From: Candidatus Brocadiaceae bacterium S225
GTDB lineage: Bacteria; Planctomycetota; Brocadiia; Brocadiales; Scalinduaceae
NCBI GenBank assembly: GCA_007859995.1
Contig: SMSL01000001.1
Location: 186,001 to 250,000, forward strand
DNA length: 64,000 bases
Direction: 5' to 3'
Shown here: piece after piece, positions 32,892-41,190 of the stretch
How positions within the stretch are numbered: the first letter of the stretch is position 1
Layout: each line of letters starts with the position of its first letter
Translations under genes and position numbers: made by a program
Notes under the pieces: generated by a model
What the model was told of the DNA's origin: nothing
Seen by the model: the letters and a program-made list of their open reading frames with translations, nothing else
The model's database searches: none

Positions 32892-33704
32892 ATGGACAAA
32901 ATCAAAATTGCAATCGTTGGGGTAGGTAACTGTGCCAGTGCCTTGATTCATGGCATACACTACTATCGGGACAAGAAGTTTGGAGACGCCACCGGCCTTT
33001 TGAGTTGGGAGATAGGGGGATATAGGCCTGGAGAGATTGAGGTCGTTGCCGCTTTTGACATTGATGAACTAAAGGTTGGCAAGGATCTGAATGAAGCAAT
33101 TTTTTCCAGATCCAATTGCACTGATGTATTTCACACATATTTACCTGATGCCGGGATATCAGTACAAATGGGTAAAATCCTGGACGGAGATTCAGATGTA
33201 TTGAAGGATGATGCAGGCATAGAAACATTCTTTTTAGATGATTATGAGAACTCAACCAGAGAGAAGATTGTTCATATATTAAAAGAAACCGGTGCAGAAA
33301 TAATGATGAATTATCTTCCGGTTGGTTTAGATGATGCGTCCAGGTATTATGCTTATTGCGCGTTAGATGCAGGAGTAGCTTTTGTAAATAATACATCTGT
33401 ATTTATAGCAAGCAATCCATTCTGGGCGTTAAAATTTGATAAAAGAAATATTCCCATAATTGGAGATATTTTAAATAATAAATTTGAAATTTTTGCCACC
33501 ATTAATTCAGCATGTTTTGCTATAGACGCTATACGTTGTGCGAAATTAGCACTTAACCGTGGCGTGGGAGGAGTGCTTTTAGCGCCATCAGCATATTTTT
33601 GCATATATACTTTAGGCAGGTATACTTACGATGAATCATTTAACATGATTGAACAATTTATCAATAATGAGGAAGATTCCTGTGTGAGTAAAATACTTGT
33701 TTAG
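32892..33704 (+). pseudogene. Myo-inositol-1-phosphate synthase-like, with about 100 central residues missing
   Basis: The reading frame is open (270 aa), but the family (actinobacterial/archaeal-type MIPS) is usually about 360-370 aa. Residues 1-192 match the NAD domain: IAIVGVGNCASALIHGIHYY, MMNYLPVGLDDASRYYA, FVNNTSVFIASNPFWAL, NIPIIGD. At GDILNNKFEIFATINSA the sequence jumps from the start of the central domain to the part normally reading KLEVWDSPNSA, then resumes with IDAIRCAKLALNRGVGG to the end. The missing block holds the LNxGGN-type substrate and oligomerisation region, so inositol-phosphate synthesis is unlikely. It keeps its ribosome-binding site and frame, so a retained partial function or an assembly collapse are alternatives. 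Confidence 0.75.
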
Positions 33705-33708
33705 CGGC

Positions 33709-33733
33709 TTACCAGAAGATAAGAACTATTATT
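33709..33733 (+). repeat. 25-bp direct repeat, copy 1
   Basis: The 25 bases beginning TTACCAGAAGATAAGAAC occur identically at 34454-34478. Copy 1 begins 5 bases after the MIPS-like stop; copy 2 is inside the N-terminal coding part of the second CBM48 gene. Confidence 0.85.
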
Positions 33734-33746
33734 AATTTAGAAAATA

Positions 33747-33791
33747 ACCAGATATAGACAGGATATATATGCGGGATTATATCCGTCTGGT
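33747..33791. terminator. Hairpin between the MIPS-like gene and hsp20
   Basis: ACCAGA (33747-33752) pairs with TCTGGT (33786-33791), and GGATATA (33761-33767) pairs with TATATCC (33778-33784) inside it; TTT follows. It may be a terminator for the upstream unit or a structured leader of the heat-shock gene. Confidence 0.45.
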
Positions 33792-33829
33792 TTTAATAAC
33801 GAATCCCGTAAGATTAAGGAGGTTTATAT

Positions 33830-34270
33830 ATGTCATTAGTAAAGTGGAATCCATGGCGTGAGATGGAGGATATGTTCGGGCGTTACGACAGAGCTGTTGG
33901 ATTGCCCCGAAGCGGAAGTCGTGAAATAATGACTGCCGATGACTGGTGTCCCCGTGTTGACATTGTTGAAAATGATAACGAGTTTGTCATAAAGGCAGAG
34001 ATCCCCGAAGTTAAAAAGGAGGATATCAAGGTTTCAGTCGACAATGGAGTTCTGACCTTAAAAGGAGAGAGGAAGCAGGAGAAGGAGGAAAAGGGTAAAA
34101 AATTCCATAGAGTTGAAAGATGCTTTGGGTCCTTTACCCGCAGCTTCACCCTTCCAGAAAACGTGGATGAGTCCAAAGTCAAGGCTACCTTCAAGGACGG
34201 AATGCTGAATCTTCAAGTTCCAAAGACCGAAGAGACCAAACCAAAAGCTATTGACGTCAAAATCGAATAG
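33830..34270 (+). CDS. Small heat shock protein (Hsp20/alpha-crystallin)
   Basis: A 146-residue ATP-independent holdase. SLVKWNPWREMEDMFGRYD is the usual N-terminal arm. The alpha-crystallin domain spans residues about 45-135 (VDIVENDNEFVIKAEIPEVK, VDNGVLTLKGERK, then ATFKDGMLNLQVPK), ending in the AIDVKIE extension. AAGGAGG gives a strong ribosome-binding site 7 bases before the ATG. I saw no CIRCE element; the hairpin at 33747-33791 is the only structure upstream. Confidence 0.95.
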   Translation: MSLVKWNPWREMEDMFGRYDRAVGLPRSGSREIMTADDWCPRVDIVENDNEFVIKAEIPEVKKEDIKVSVDNGVLTLKGERKQEKEEKGKKFHRVERCFGSFTRSFTLPENVDESKVKATFKDGMLNLQVPKTEETKPKAIDVKIE

Positions 34271-34290
34271 GGCTCATTGTATCAACAAAT

Positions 34291-34346
34291 GCAAACACAG
34301 CCAATCGAGTACCGTGTTTACACCTTGCTCACGCGGCTGGGTTTGC
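34291..34346. terminator. Long-armed hairpin after hsp20
   Basis: GCAAACACAGCC (34291-34302) pairs with GGCTGGGTTTGC (34335-34346) with one mismatch, enclosing a 32-base loop. It lies 20 bases after the hsp20 stop. No T-run follows directly, so an intrinsic terminator is only possible. Confidence 0.4.
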
Positions 34347-34412
34347 GTTATCTTTGTTCCTGATATTCGTAAGAATATAGAACCTTTTTAATCCTCCTGC
34401 TTTTATGTTTTA

Positions 34413-34844
34413 ATGAAAATGGAATCAACTTTTATAACAAGATTTAGATTTGTTTACCAGAAGATAAGAACTATTATTGCACGAATGGCAAATGAATTAT
34501 CGGATTATGTATCATCGTCAGAGAAGAAAAAAGAAATGAACCATGGAATAGAAAAAGAGTTTCTTGGTGATATCTGCAGAGTAACCTTCAGACTTCCAGA
34601 ATCCGCTGCGCCTGATGCAGACAGTGTGTGTGTTGTTGGTGACTTTAATGATTGGGACAGAAGTGAAAATCCTATGAAAAAAACAGGGAATGGAGACTAC
34701 ACTGTCCGCCTTGATCTTGAGAGAGGAAAGGAGTACCAGTTTCGTTACTTAATTGACGGAACGAAATGGGAAAATGACTGGAATGCTGATAAATACATAC
34801 AAAACACCTATGGAGACAGTGACAACTCACTAGTCATAACTTAA
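34413..34844 (+). CDS. CBM48/AMPK-glycogen-binding-like domain protein (copy 2)
   Basis: A 143-residue paralogue of the 31901-32326 protein. The beta domain (residues 50-143) repeats the signature VCVVGDFNDWDRSENPMKK, GDYTVRLDLERGKEYQFRYL and WENDWNADKYIQNTYG. The N-terminal 50 residues differ completely from copy 1. Residues 14-22 (VYQKIRTII) are encoded by the 25-bp repeat also found after the MIPS-like gene, so this N-terminus may have been acquired during the duplication. The ATG at 34413 has a weak ribosome-binding site; Met25 (34485) is an alternative start that would exclude the repeat. Confidence 0.8.
   Translation: MKMESTFITRFRFVYQKIRTIIARMANELSDYVSSSEKKKEMNHGIEKEFLGDICRVTFRLPESAAPDADSVCVVGDFNDWDRSENPMKKTGNGDYTVRLDLERGKEYQFRYLIDGTKWENDWNADKYIQNTYGDSDNSLVIT
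34454..34478 (+). repeat. 25-bp direct repeat, copy 2
   Basis: Identical to 33709-33733. Here it is in frame inside the N-terminus of the second CBM48 gene. Confidence 0.85.
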
Positions 34845-35570
34845 AACCTGTCTGCTTAGATGAAATCATACGAATGACAAGTTAGCAAAGCTGTTAATAA
34901 TAAGGCTGGTTAACCAAATAATTACCATTAGTTAAGATTTAGTGAGAGAAAAACAATAAAAAGTAAGGTGGATATCATGAGCAAGGAAAGGAAAGAAATT
35001 ATAAAATCTGAAAATATCGTAGGAACAAATTTAAAACTGAGGTTGTATAAAAAAGGTAGATAGAAATTTTTATTACAATTAAAAATGCATCAGATTAATT
35101 AGTATCCGTGAACAATCCAGTGAGATAGACAGCAAAATTTTTGTAACAAGATATTACAGGAGAATATAATGAAAACAAATACAGCTATGCGGCTATCAAT
35201 CCTGGTAATTCCGGAACGGTGATCGTGCAGGTGGACCGCAAGCCAGTGAAGAACGCTGCTGAGTTTAAACGTGCTGTCGAGAAGAGTAGCGGTGACAGGA
35301 GTGTACGGTTACTTCTTAAGAGTGGCAATATGCACCAATATATGGTATTGAACTGGTAAACCTTGAAAATCAATTTCTGCTAAGAGTGAAAAAAACAGAA
35401 AAAAGTACAAAGGATTGAAGTAAAGGTTCTTACTATGAGGGTTCTTTATAATTACCCTCATAGTATTGCAGAATAAAGGAAGTAAAAAGAGGGATGGAAA
35501 AAACAATAAAACATGGTCATGGTATATGAGGGGACCACAAATAATTTTTCTAATTAAAAGGAGATAGAAG
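34845..35570. other. Gene-poor 725-bp stretch with gene remnants
   Basis: Holds a 28-codon frame at 34977-35063 (MSKERKEIIKSENIVG and on) preceded by AAGGTGG, too short to interpret. It also holds the DegP/HtrA remnant at 35147-35359. The remainder is A+T-rich with no recognised signal. It looks like a site of gene decay. Confidence 0.5.
35147..35359 (+). pseudogene. DegP/HtrA protease remnant: active-site motif fused to the C-terminal PDZ end
   Basis: In the frame 35147-35359 (no ATG start) the translation includes YAAINPGNSGT, almost the HtrA active-site sequence DAAINPGNSGG. It is followed immediately by VIVQVDRKPVKNAAEFKRAV and SVRLLLKSGN up to a stop, which is the last PDZ half of DegP/DegQ-type proteases. 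About 200 residues normally separating these blocks are missing, as is everything N-terminal to the active-site serine. No start codon or ribosome-binding site supports expression. It is therefore a remnant with an internal in-frame deletion. Confidence 0.7.
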
Positions 35571-35873
35571 ATGTTTAATAAAAAAAATTTACTATTTAGC
35601 ATAATAATCTTTATCTTTGTTATTAGTGTTGCTGGGAAGCCTGCTATGTCTAGAGAAATTCTTTATGGCAAGGTTAATATCAATACTGCCGACAGGCACG
35701 AATTAGTTACGCTTGGCGGTGTAGATTTTGCTAAAGCAGACGCTGTTATAAAGTACCGTGAGACTATTAGAAAATTTGAAACGGTAGAAGAATTTTTGAA
35801 TGTTCCAGGAATTAATGAGGATATTTTTAACATAAATAAAGACTTTATTTGTGTTAAACCTGGTAAAAAGTAA
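35571..35873 (+). CDS. Exported ComEA-like helix-hairpin-helix protein
   Basis: A 100-residue protein with a signal peptide or N-terminal anchor (residues 6-26, NLLFSIIIFIFVISVAGKPA). The HhH domain is KVNINTADRHELVTLGGVDF, AKADAVIKYRE, FETVEEFLNVPGINEDIF. ComEA-type HhH proteins bind double-stranded DNA in the periplasm during uptake; small stand-alone versions are common and their role is unclear. The first hairpin reads GGVDFAKAD instead of the usual GIG-x-x-KA, so DNA binding may be weakened. AAAAGGAG 9 bases upstream supports the start. Confidence 0.85.
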   Translation: MFNKKNLLFSIIIFIFVISVAGKPAMSREILYGKVNINTADRHELVTLGGVDFAKADAVIKYRETIRKFETVEEFLNVPGINEDIFNINKDFICVKPGKK

Positions 35874-36245
35874 CGCTTGGAGATTAAAAAAACTGTATAT
35901 TATTGTTCCCTCATATACCATGTCTATGTCAATTGAATATTCTAATCGATTCATACTATCAGTTCTAACATCTGAAAGAGAGAGTACTAACATGTAGATT
36001 GAAGTAAAAGGTGAATGAACTTGAATATGCGCTCATGTTTCCATACATTTGATAGTACCATAAGAACTATGGTAATTATTTATTATATTTCATGCAAGCT
36101 ATAGTAACTTGTTTTGTACAAAATGGACGTGTGATGTATGCAAAAGGCAAAATATATAAATAGGCCAAGGTAACTTTTTGGTTATTCACCGTTTATTATA
36201 TCTAAAATTGGAATTGGACAGGTTACTTAAAAAAAAGGAGAAAAA
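35874..36245. other. Intergenic region upstream of the tandem-domain gene
   Basis: A+T-rich leader. The only structure I see is a 7-bp palindrome TACCATA-AGAAC-TATGGTA at 36056-36074, operator-like in size. No convincing -35/-10 pair or ORF was found. Confidence 0.4.
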
Positions 36246-37091
36246 ATGAGATACATAATAACGTTTATATTAATTATTTTTGTTTCGAATCTTATTTTAA
36301 CAGTTGACTCTTTTGCTCAACGAGGAATGGGATGGGGACGTGGGAATCCGTATTGTAAAATATATAACCAGGAAGCTGCAGAAAAAATTAGTGGAGAGGT
36401 TGTTAGCGTAGACAAAATTGTTCGAGGGAAAGAAGGGTTTTACGGAGTACATTTAACGGTGAAAACTGACAAGGAAACCGTGACCGTTCACTTAGGACCG
36501 GGATGGTACATTGAAAATCAGGACACGAAGATTGAGACGAAGGATAAGGTTGAAATTACCGGTTCAAAGATTTTTTATGAAGACAAACCAGCCATCATTG
36601 CTTATGAAGTAAAAAAGGGAGATGATATATTAGTACTAAGGGACTCAACCGGATTTCCTGCCTGGAGTGGTTGGAGACGACTCTCTGATAATCAACCTCC
36701 AAAAAGTCAGGGAATGAAATGGAAAGGCAGCGGCGGGTGGGGACCTAAGGCCAACTATGGAAGGATGTATAACCCTGAAACAGTAGAAACCATTAATGGA
36801 GAAATATCTAATGTAGACAAGATTACACCTGGTAAGGGTATGTCTTATGGTATCCATGTGGTATTAAAGACTGACGGAACTACCTTACCTATTCATTTAG
36901 GACCGGGATGGTACATTGAAAACCAGGATACAAAAATTGAACAGAATGACAAAGTTGAAGTAACAGGTTCAAGGATCACTTTCGAAGGAAAACCGGCCAT
37001 TATTGCCGCTAAAATAAAAAAAGGAGACGAAGTATTAATACTCAGAGATGAAAATGGTATTCCTGCCTGGAGCGGTTGGAGACGACGCTAG
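36246..37091 (+). CDS. Exported protein of two tandem OB-like domains
   Basis: A 281-residue protein with a signal peptide (residues 1-25, cleavage after DSFA). Two copies of a roughly 105-residue unit follow, at about 40-145 and 175-280. Each copy reads I(S/N)GE(V/I)xxVDKI, a beta strand HLGPGWYIENQDTKIE, DKVE(I/V)TGS, KPAII, and ends PAWSGWRR. The HLGPGWYIENQ and GDKVEVTGS pattern resembles small exported OB-like domains reported in deltaproteobacterial and magnetosome-associated proteins, but I cannot name the family with confidence. The copies are about 60% identical, so the duplication is fairly recent. AAAAGGAG supports the ATG. Confidence 0.75.
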   Translation: MRYIITFILIIFVSNLILTVDSFAQRGMGWGRGNPYCKIYNQEAAEKISGEVVSVDKIVRGKEGFYGVHLTVKTDKETVTVHLGPGWYIENQDTKIETKDKVEITGSKIFYEDKPAIIAYEVKKGDDILVLRDSTGFPAWSGWRRLSDNQPPKSQGMKWKGSGGWGPKANYGRMYNPETVETINGEISNVDKITPGKGMSYGIHVVLKTDGTTLPIHLGPGWYIENQDTKIEQNDKVEVTGSRITFEGKPAIIAAKIKKGDEVLILRDENGIPAWSGWRRR

Positions 37092-37595
37092 TTTAACAAA
37101 AGCCCATGGAGGGTTTAAAACGTGAGATAAAGATCTATGTTAAGGTCGAGAACGGAGGAATTATTCTCGGCGGTACCGGTATATGTAATGGAATTTTAGC
37201 AAATTAGCATATACGTAAAATCTTCCCCTTGACATTCCATCCCCAAAAGATAACAATAAACACACATTCATGTTATACAGACGGGGATAGTCGGGGTTCT
37301 TGATTTTTGATTCCTATGATTATCCCTGTGGTCTTATTCACAGAGATAACAACCCCAGGACATGCAAGGTAAAAAAATGCAAAATGTTTTGACTCAGACC
37401 TTGAATATGGAATACACTTGAAGCAAAAGGATATACTATAAAATTCGTTACTATACAGAAACTGTAGAAGATCTCGTCAGGCAAATATCATGGACTGGAA
37501 GACATTCATAGCAAACATAATAGAGAGCCTGGCATAGCCCATATTTCCCATTTGACCCCGAATTCCCGACAAATTCACGAATTTTCCTATTGGAT
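37092..37595. other. 500-bp intergenic region with hairpin and small frame
   Basis: Contains a 33-codon frame at 37106-37207 without a ribosome-binding site, a TTGACA hexamer at 37229-37234 without a convincing -10, and a hairpin TTATCCCTGTG/CACAGAGATAA at 37320-37349. I see no other signal. Confidence 0.45.
37320..37349. promoter_or_regulatory. 11-bp inverted repeat
   Basis: TTATCCCTGTG at 37320-37330 and CACAGAGATAA at 37339-37349 pair with one mismatch around an 8-base loop. No T-run follows, so it is more like an operator or RNA structure than a terminator. Confidence 0.4.
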
Positions 37596-38510
37596 ATGAA
37601 AATAGTTCGTATAAACCTGATAGTTATCGTTTTTTTCACATGTTGCCTCAGTGAATTAGAAAGTGCCGGGCATGGTCATAGTCTATACACATCTGTTACT
37701 GGTATTCGATTGCGAACAACTGAAAATTTTGATGTCGTTAATTTATACAAACCTATACATCCTGAAATACATGATTCTCCTGGGTTTGATATATACATGG
37801 CCCCTTTGATCATTCAGGAGATACCATCTGGTGGAGCAGGAGATATGACTGATCGGTTTGGTTTTGTTACTGCGGATTCTTCCGGACGCCTTCATATTGA
37901 TTCGACGCGCCCGGTTGTATATTATTTTCAGTCTTACATTGATTTGGGTGGAAGCGTACATCAACAGATTTCTTACCTTTGGTGTTATGATAGGGGCAAC
38001 ACAGAATACTTTGGGGAGAATATAGGAATTGCCGTTCAAGGTATTCGTATGACGATGGATAGCGACGGATTCCCCGCGATAATTGAACTCCTTGGTGATA
38101 CGAGCAATTACCGTATCCTTTATGTCTCCAAGACTCTAGAAGAGACTACAGTGGATATATTTGGCAAACCCCTGCCAGGTAGAAAATATTCCATTGAACG
38201 TAATCAAGAGGACTTACCGGATATTGTTGTTGCTCGAGTTGTAGAAAGAGGCCCAGAACCTTCCGGACCGTTTGTATATATTCAATCCTGTAGTCATGAT
38301 ATCACTACTCTACTTTGTCGTTGCGAAAATACCCAATTTCGGGATATAGAAGAAGATGTACTTTACGAGCTTTTACCGATCGAGGAACTCTATATTGTTG
38401 GAATTAATGATACGTCCTGGTCGCAGGAAATCCTGAACAACAAGTATCCACGGTCGAAGGGGGAAAAGAACTGGTTATTGAGGAACCTGCGGTTACCGCC
38501 AGAATTTTGA
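37596..38510 (+). CDS. Exported protein of unknown function
   Basis: About 304 residues from the ATG at 37596; the TTG at 37590 adds two residues. Signal peptide at residues 1-25 (RINLIVIVFFTCCLSELESA). The rest is a soluble, probably beta-rich domain with conserved-looking stretches SGGAGDMTDRFGFVTADSSG, PVVYYFQSYIDLGGSVHQQI and CSHDITTLLCRCE. Histidines and aromatic residues near the middle are notable (HQQISYLWCYDRG). I do not recognise the family. No adjacent gene gives a functional hint. Confidence 0.65.
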   Translation: MKIVRINLIVIVFFTCCLSELESAGHGHSLYTSVTGIRLRTTENFDVVNLYKPIHPEIHDSPGFDIYMAPLIIQEIPSGGAGDMTDRFGFVTADSSGRLHIDSTRPVVYYFQSYIDLGGSVHQQISYLWCYDRGNTEYFGENIGIAVQGIRMTMDSDGFPAIIELLGDTSNYRILYVSKTLEETTVDIFGKPLPGRKYSIERNQEDLPDIVVARVVERGPEPSGPFVYIQSCSHDITTLLCRCENTQFRDIEEDVLYELLPIEELYIVGINDTSWSQEILNNKYPRSKGEKNWLLRNLRLPPEF

Positions 38511-38645
38511 AGAGGAAGTTAAGCCTTTCGTTGATCTACGTTGTTTTCTGTCAGCACATCTGGTCATGCTGCAGGAATTCAGAGATCAAATTTTATACCT
38601 AACCCGTTCATCGCCGATATTGTGTATTTTGATTTTCATCTCTTA

Positions 38646-39635
38646 TCAGAACAGCTTTATATGTTTTAGTTTCTTCTGTTTCTTCATAAGCGTGTGGTAC
38701 ACAACATACGCTGTAGAAATATCCTGGACGGCTAAACCGGTTGAATCAAATAAAGTGATTTCATCGTCTGCTGTTCTACCTTTTTTCTTACCGGAAACAA
38801 TCTCTCCAAGTTCCGCATGAATATCTTTCTTCTTTAGTTTGCCTCTGGAAATCGGGACATTAACTTCTCCGGAGTGAGAAGCCTGCTGCCATTCATCGAT
38901 AACAATCTTGCAGGATTTTGTCAGTGCTGTTTCCAGCTCCTGTTTTCCTGCCGCGTCAGCGCCAATACCATTAATGTGCGTACCCGGATCGATCCATGAT
39001 TTCCTGATAATTGGTTTTCTGACAGGTGTGGTTGTGGTAACAATATCGGCTCCACAGCAGGCTTTCCTGCAGTCAGGCTCCGGAAAGAAAATGACTTCGG
39101 GATAGACATTAGACATCTCCCTGCAGAATTTAATCATGGACTTTTCGGGACGTGCGTATACACGGACTTCTTTGAGCCTTCTGGTAAGCATGATATGGTG
39201 TAATTGAGTGTAGGCTTGCGCACCTGCCCCAATCAAAGCCATAACTTTGCTGTTCTTTCTCGACAAGTACTTCGTTGCCACACCACCTGCTGCACCGGTA
39301 CGCATATTTGTAATATGCGTACCGTCCAATACGGCAATATTAATCCCGTTCTTCGGGTCTGTCAGCAGAATAGTTGCCATAACTGTTGGCAGGCCGTATT
39401 TCTTATGATTATCAGGATGGACTGTAACCGATTTGATTCCGGCAACATTCATACCCCGATCATTAATGTAAGCGGGCATCGATCGCAAGTCACCAAATTT
39501 GAATGTCAAGTATGACTTTGGGGGTTGATAAGCCTTGCCCTTGCCGAAAGCCTTAAATGCGGCCTCAACTGTTTTCAGAGAAAGCGGATATGTCAGCACA
39601 GATTGTACATCTTTTGCTGTAATTAATAATGTCAT
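38646..39635 (-). CDS. Ornithine cyclodeaminase/mu-crystallin family, probable alanine dehydrogenase
   Basis: A 329-residue NAD(P)-dependent protein of the OCD/mu-crystallin family. The substrate region reads KSYLTFKFGDLRSMPAYI and GIKSVTVHPDNHKKYGLP. The nucleotide fold has LIGAGAQAYTQLHHI, and DIVTTTTPVRKPII precedes WIDPGTHINGIGADAAGKQE. Conservation of GTHITNMRTGAAGGVATKYL is shared with the archaeal alanine dehydrogenase AF1665 and with OCDs. Alanine dehydrogenase or another imino acid reductase is likelier than ornithine cyclodeaminase; the substrate cannot be settled from sequence alone. Confidence 0.8.
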   Translation of the reverse strand: MTLLITAKDVQSVLTYPLSLKTVEAAFKAFGKGKAYQPPKSYLTFKFGDLRSMPAYINDRGMNVAGIKSVTVHPDNHKKYGLPTVMATILLTDPKNGINIAVLDGTHITNMRTGAAGGVATKYLSRKNSKVMALIGAGAQAYTQLHHIMLTRRLKEVRVYARPEKSMIKFCREMSNVYPEVIFFPEPDCRKACCGADIVTTTTPVRKPIIRKSWIDPGTHINGIGADAAGKQELETALTKSCKIVIDEWQQASHSGEVNVPISRGKLKKKDIHAELGEIVSGKKKGRTADDEITLFDSTGLAVQDISTAYVVYHTLMKKQKKLKHIKLF

Positions 39636-39743
39636 ATCAAAATTAGATGAGAAGTAACTGTTCTTTTATCAATACTAGTATTAGAACAAAACACCTCACA
39701 AGGATTCAACAATTTTTCAAGTTTTTCGTAAATAATGCGGAAG

Positions 39744-40160
39744 TTACTCATCAATTTCAAATGGATCATCTACAGTCGACCCATTAAACTTCTTTGCATG
39801 GGTTTGTGCATGTTGTCTCTGTTGAAAAGCATGAATACGATTGTTATTAGTCTTATTTGTAATTAAGTCACTTACCACAAAATACGCCATATAAGAATCG
39901 ATCTTCTTTCCCCTGATCTCATCAGTTACTATCACATGGTCAACAAGTTGTATATTTTTTTTGAACCATTGCGTTGCACAGTATATGGAACAGAACTTTT
40001 TAACCGAGCTGTCCTTCAGAACAATATCAACCTCGTAAATTGCAGTGACAGCACAACCATCGTAGGCGCAGTGATGAGTGCTTAGATATTTCTGGTAGCA
40101 TACCCCCATTACCGAAACTATCAATACGATAATTATCCCTATCCAGAATGTTTTTGTCAT
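39744..40160 (-). CDS. NosL-like membrane-anchored protein
   Basis: A 138-residue protein with an N-terminal membrane helix (residues 5-22, WIGIIIVLIVSVMGVC). Cysteines follow (HCAYDGCAVTAIYEVDIVLK) and then KFCSIYCATQWFKKN. The block VTDEIRGKKIDSYMAYFVVS, HAFQQRQHAQTHAKKFNG is the pattern of NosL, the copper chaperone of nitrous oxide reductase. No nosZ is visible in the window. Its stop is downstream of a polytopic protein and ABC transporter genes on the same strand, so the set is probably an operon dealing with copper or an exported metalloprotein. Confidence 0.72.
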   Translation of the reverse strand: MTKTFWIGIIIVLIVSVMGVCYQKYLSTHHCAYDGCAVTAIYEVDIVLKDSSVKKFCSIYCATQWFKKNIQLVDHVIVTDEIRGKKIDSYMAYFVVSDLITNKTNNNRIHAFQQRQHAQTHAKKFNGSTVDDPFEIDE

Positions 40161-40164
40161 TTTA

Positions 40165-41190
40165 TTAAATTAGAATCAAATGTATGGTTACCATCATAAT
40201 GAAGGCCAATAAGCAAAACAGGCTTAGACCGTTAACCTTCCTTAGAAGTTTTTCTGTTACAACCTGTGTTTCCCCATTCCTGCAAATCAGGTGCAGGATA
40301 ACCATCCAGCCAATTGCAAATGTTCCAATAGCAAATAATCCAAGTATAACCGGCGCGTCTGGAACGATGCCTTTTCCCATAAAGCAGTAAATGCAGTGGT
40401 GAAGAGGTAGCTGCATCAGCGTGGGACCAATGTTCTCAAAAAATGAAATAATTACGATAGGAATATTGACTACAGCTATCACAACCTGACTATAAAGCAT
40501 AACATTTTTGGGTAATGATGCTAATGATTGCCATTTCCTGGAGAGACTTGTAAATAATAAAATAATGAGAATTATGTTTGTCGCATAGAAAACAATAAAT
40601 AGCGCCTGTTGGAAATCGCTTCCGAAGAGAGCTTGTGGAATCATTGCGGAAGGTCTTAAAGGTGTATCAAAGAAGGTTGCGCAACAGGAGACTGACATCA
40701 ATGGCTTCATGTGGATAACATAATAGATATCTCCTATACTATCAGTTAAAAGCACACCACATATCGGGAGAAGCAATAACAAATTCTTTCTTGCCAGGGG
40801 CGATGTCGGAATGGATTTATCAACGTAATAGCATAACAACCAACCGCCCATTATAAAAAACGAAATTGGCTTAATTATCTGTAAAAAAGTCACCGTATCC
40901 GGAAGAACTCGCGTAACTCCGAAAATGCACATCGCCCCCGGTACTTCAGATACGAAGCTCTGGAGCATGAAGTAAAACCATGGCCAGGCAAACATTCGGA
41001 CTGACAGCGCCACACATGCTAACAAAAATATCAGATACCCTCTCTCTTCAAATTTACTTTTGGCCTCTAACGGCACAATTTTTTTGAAGTGAAAGAGTGT
41101 CTTAAACGTAGCATAAAACAGATACCCACCCAGTACACAACTTAATACAGCAATAAATAACATAATAAGAGTAAAGATGTTTACAATCAT
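40165..41190 (-). CDS. Polytopic membrane protein with Cys-rich loops
   Basis: A 341-residue protein with about eight hydrophobic helices. The loops hold three cysteine motifs: PGAMCIFGVTRV, MSVSCCATFFD and LHHCIYCFMGKG. This suggests metal binding or thiol chemistry on one face of the membrane. Its start overlaps the ABC ATPase gene by 4 bases, and 4 bases separate its stop from the NosL-like gene, so all are co-translated. I know of similar proteins beside NosL-like/MacB-type sets but cannot give a family name. Confidence 0.7.
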   Translation of the reverse strand: MIVNIFTLIMLFIAVLSCVLGGYLFYATFKTLFHFKKIVPLEAKSKFEERGYLIFLLACVALSVRMFAWPWFYFMLQSFVSEVPGAMCIFGVTRVLPDTVTFLQIIKPISFFIMGGWLLCYYVDKSIPTSPLARKNLLLLLPICGVLLTDSIGDIYYVIHMKPLMSVSCCATFFDTPLRPSAMIPQALFGSDFQQALFIVFYATNIILIILLFTSLSRKWQSLASLPKNVMLYSQVVIAVVNIPIVIISFFENIGPTLMQLPLHHCIYCFMGKGIVPDAPVILGLFAIGTFAIGWMVILHLICRNGETQVVTEKLLRKVNGLSLFCLLAFIMMVTIHLILI

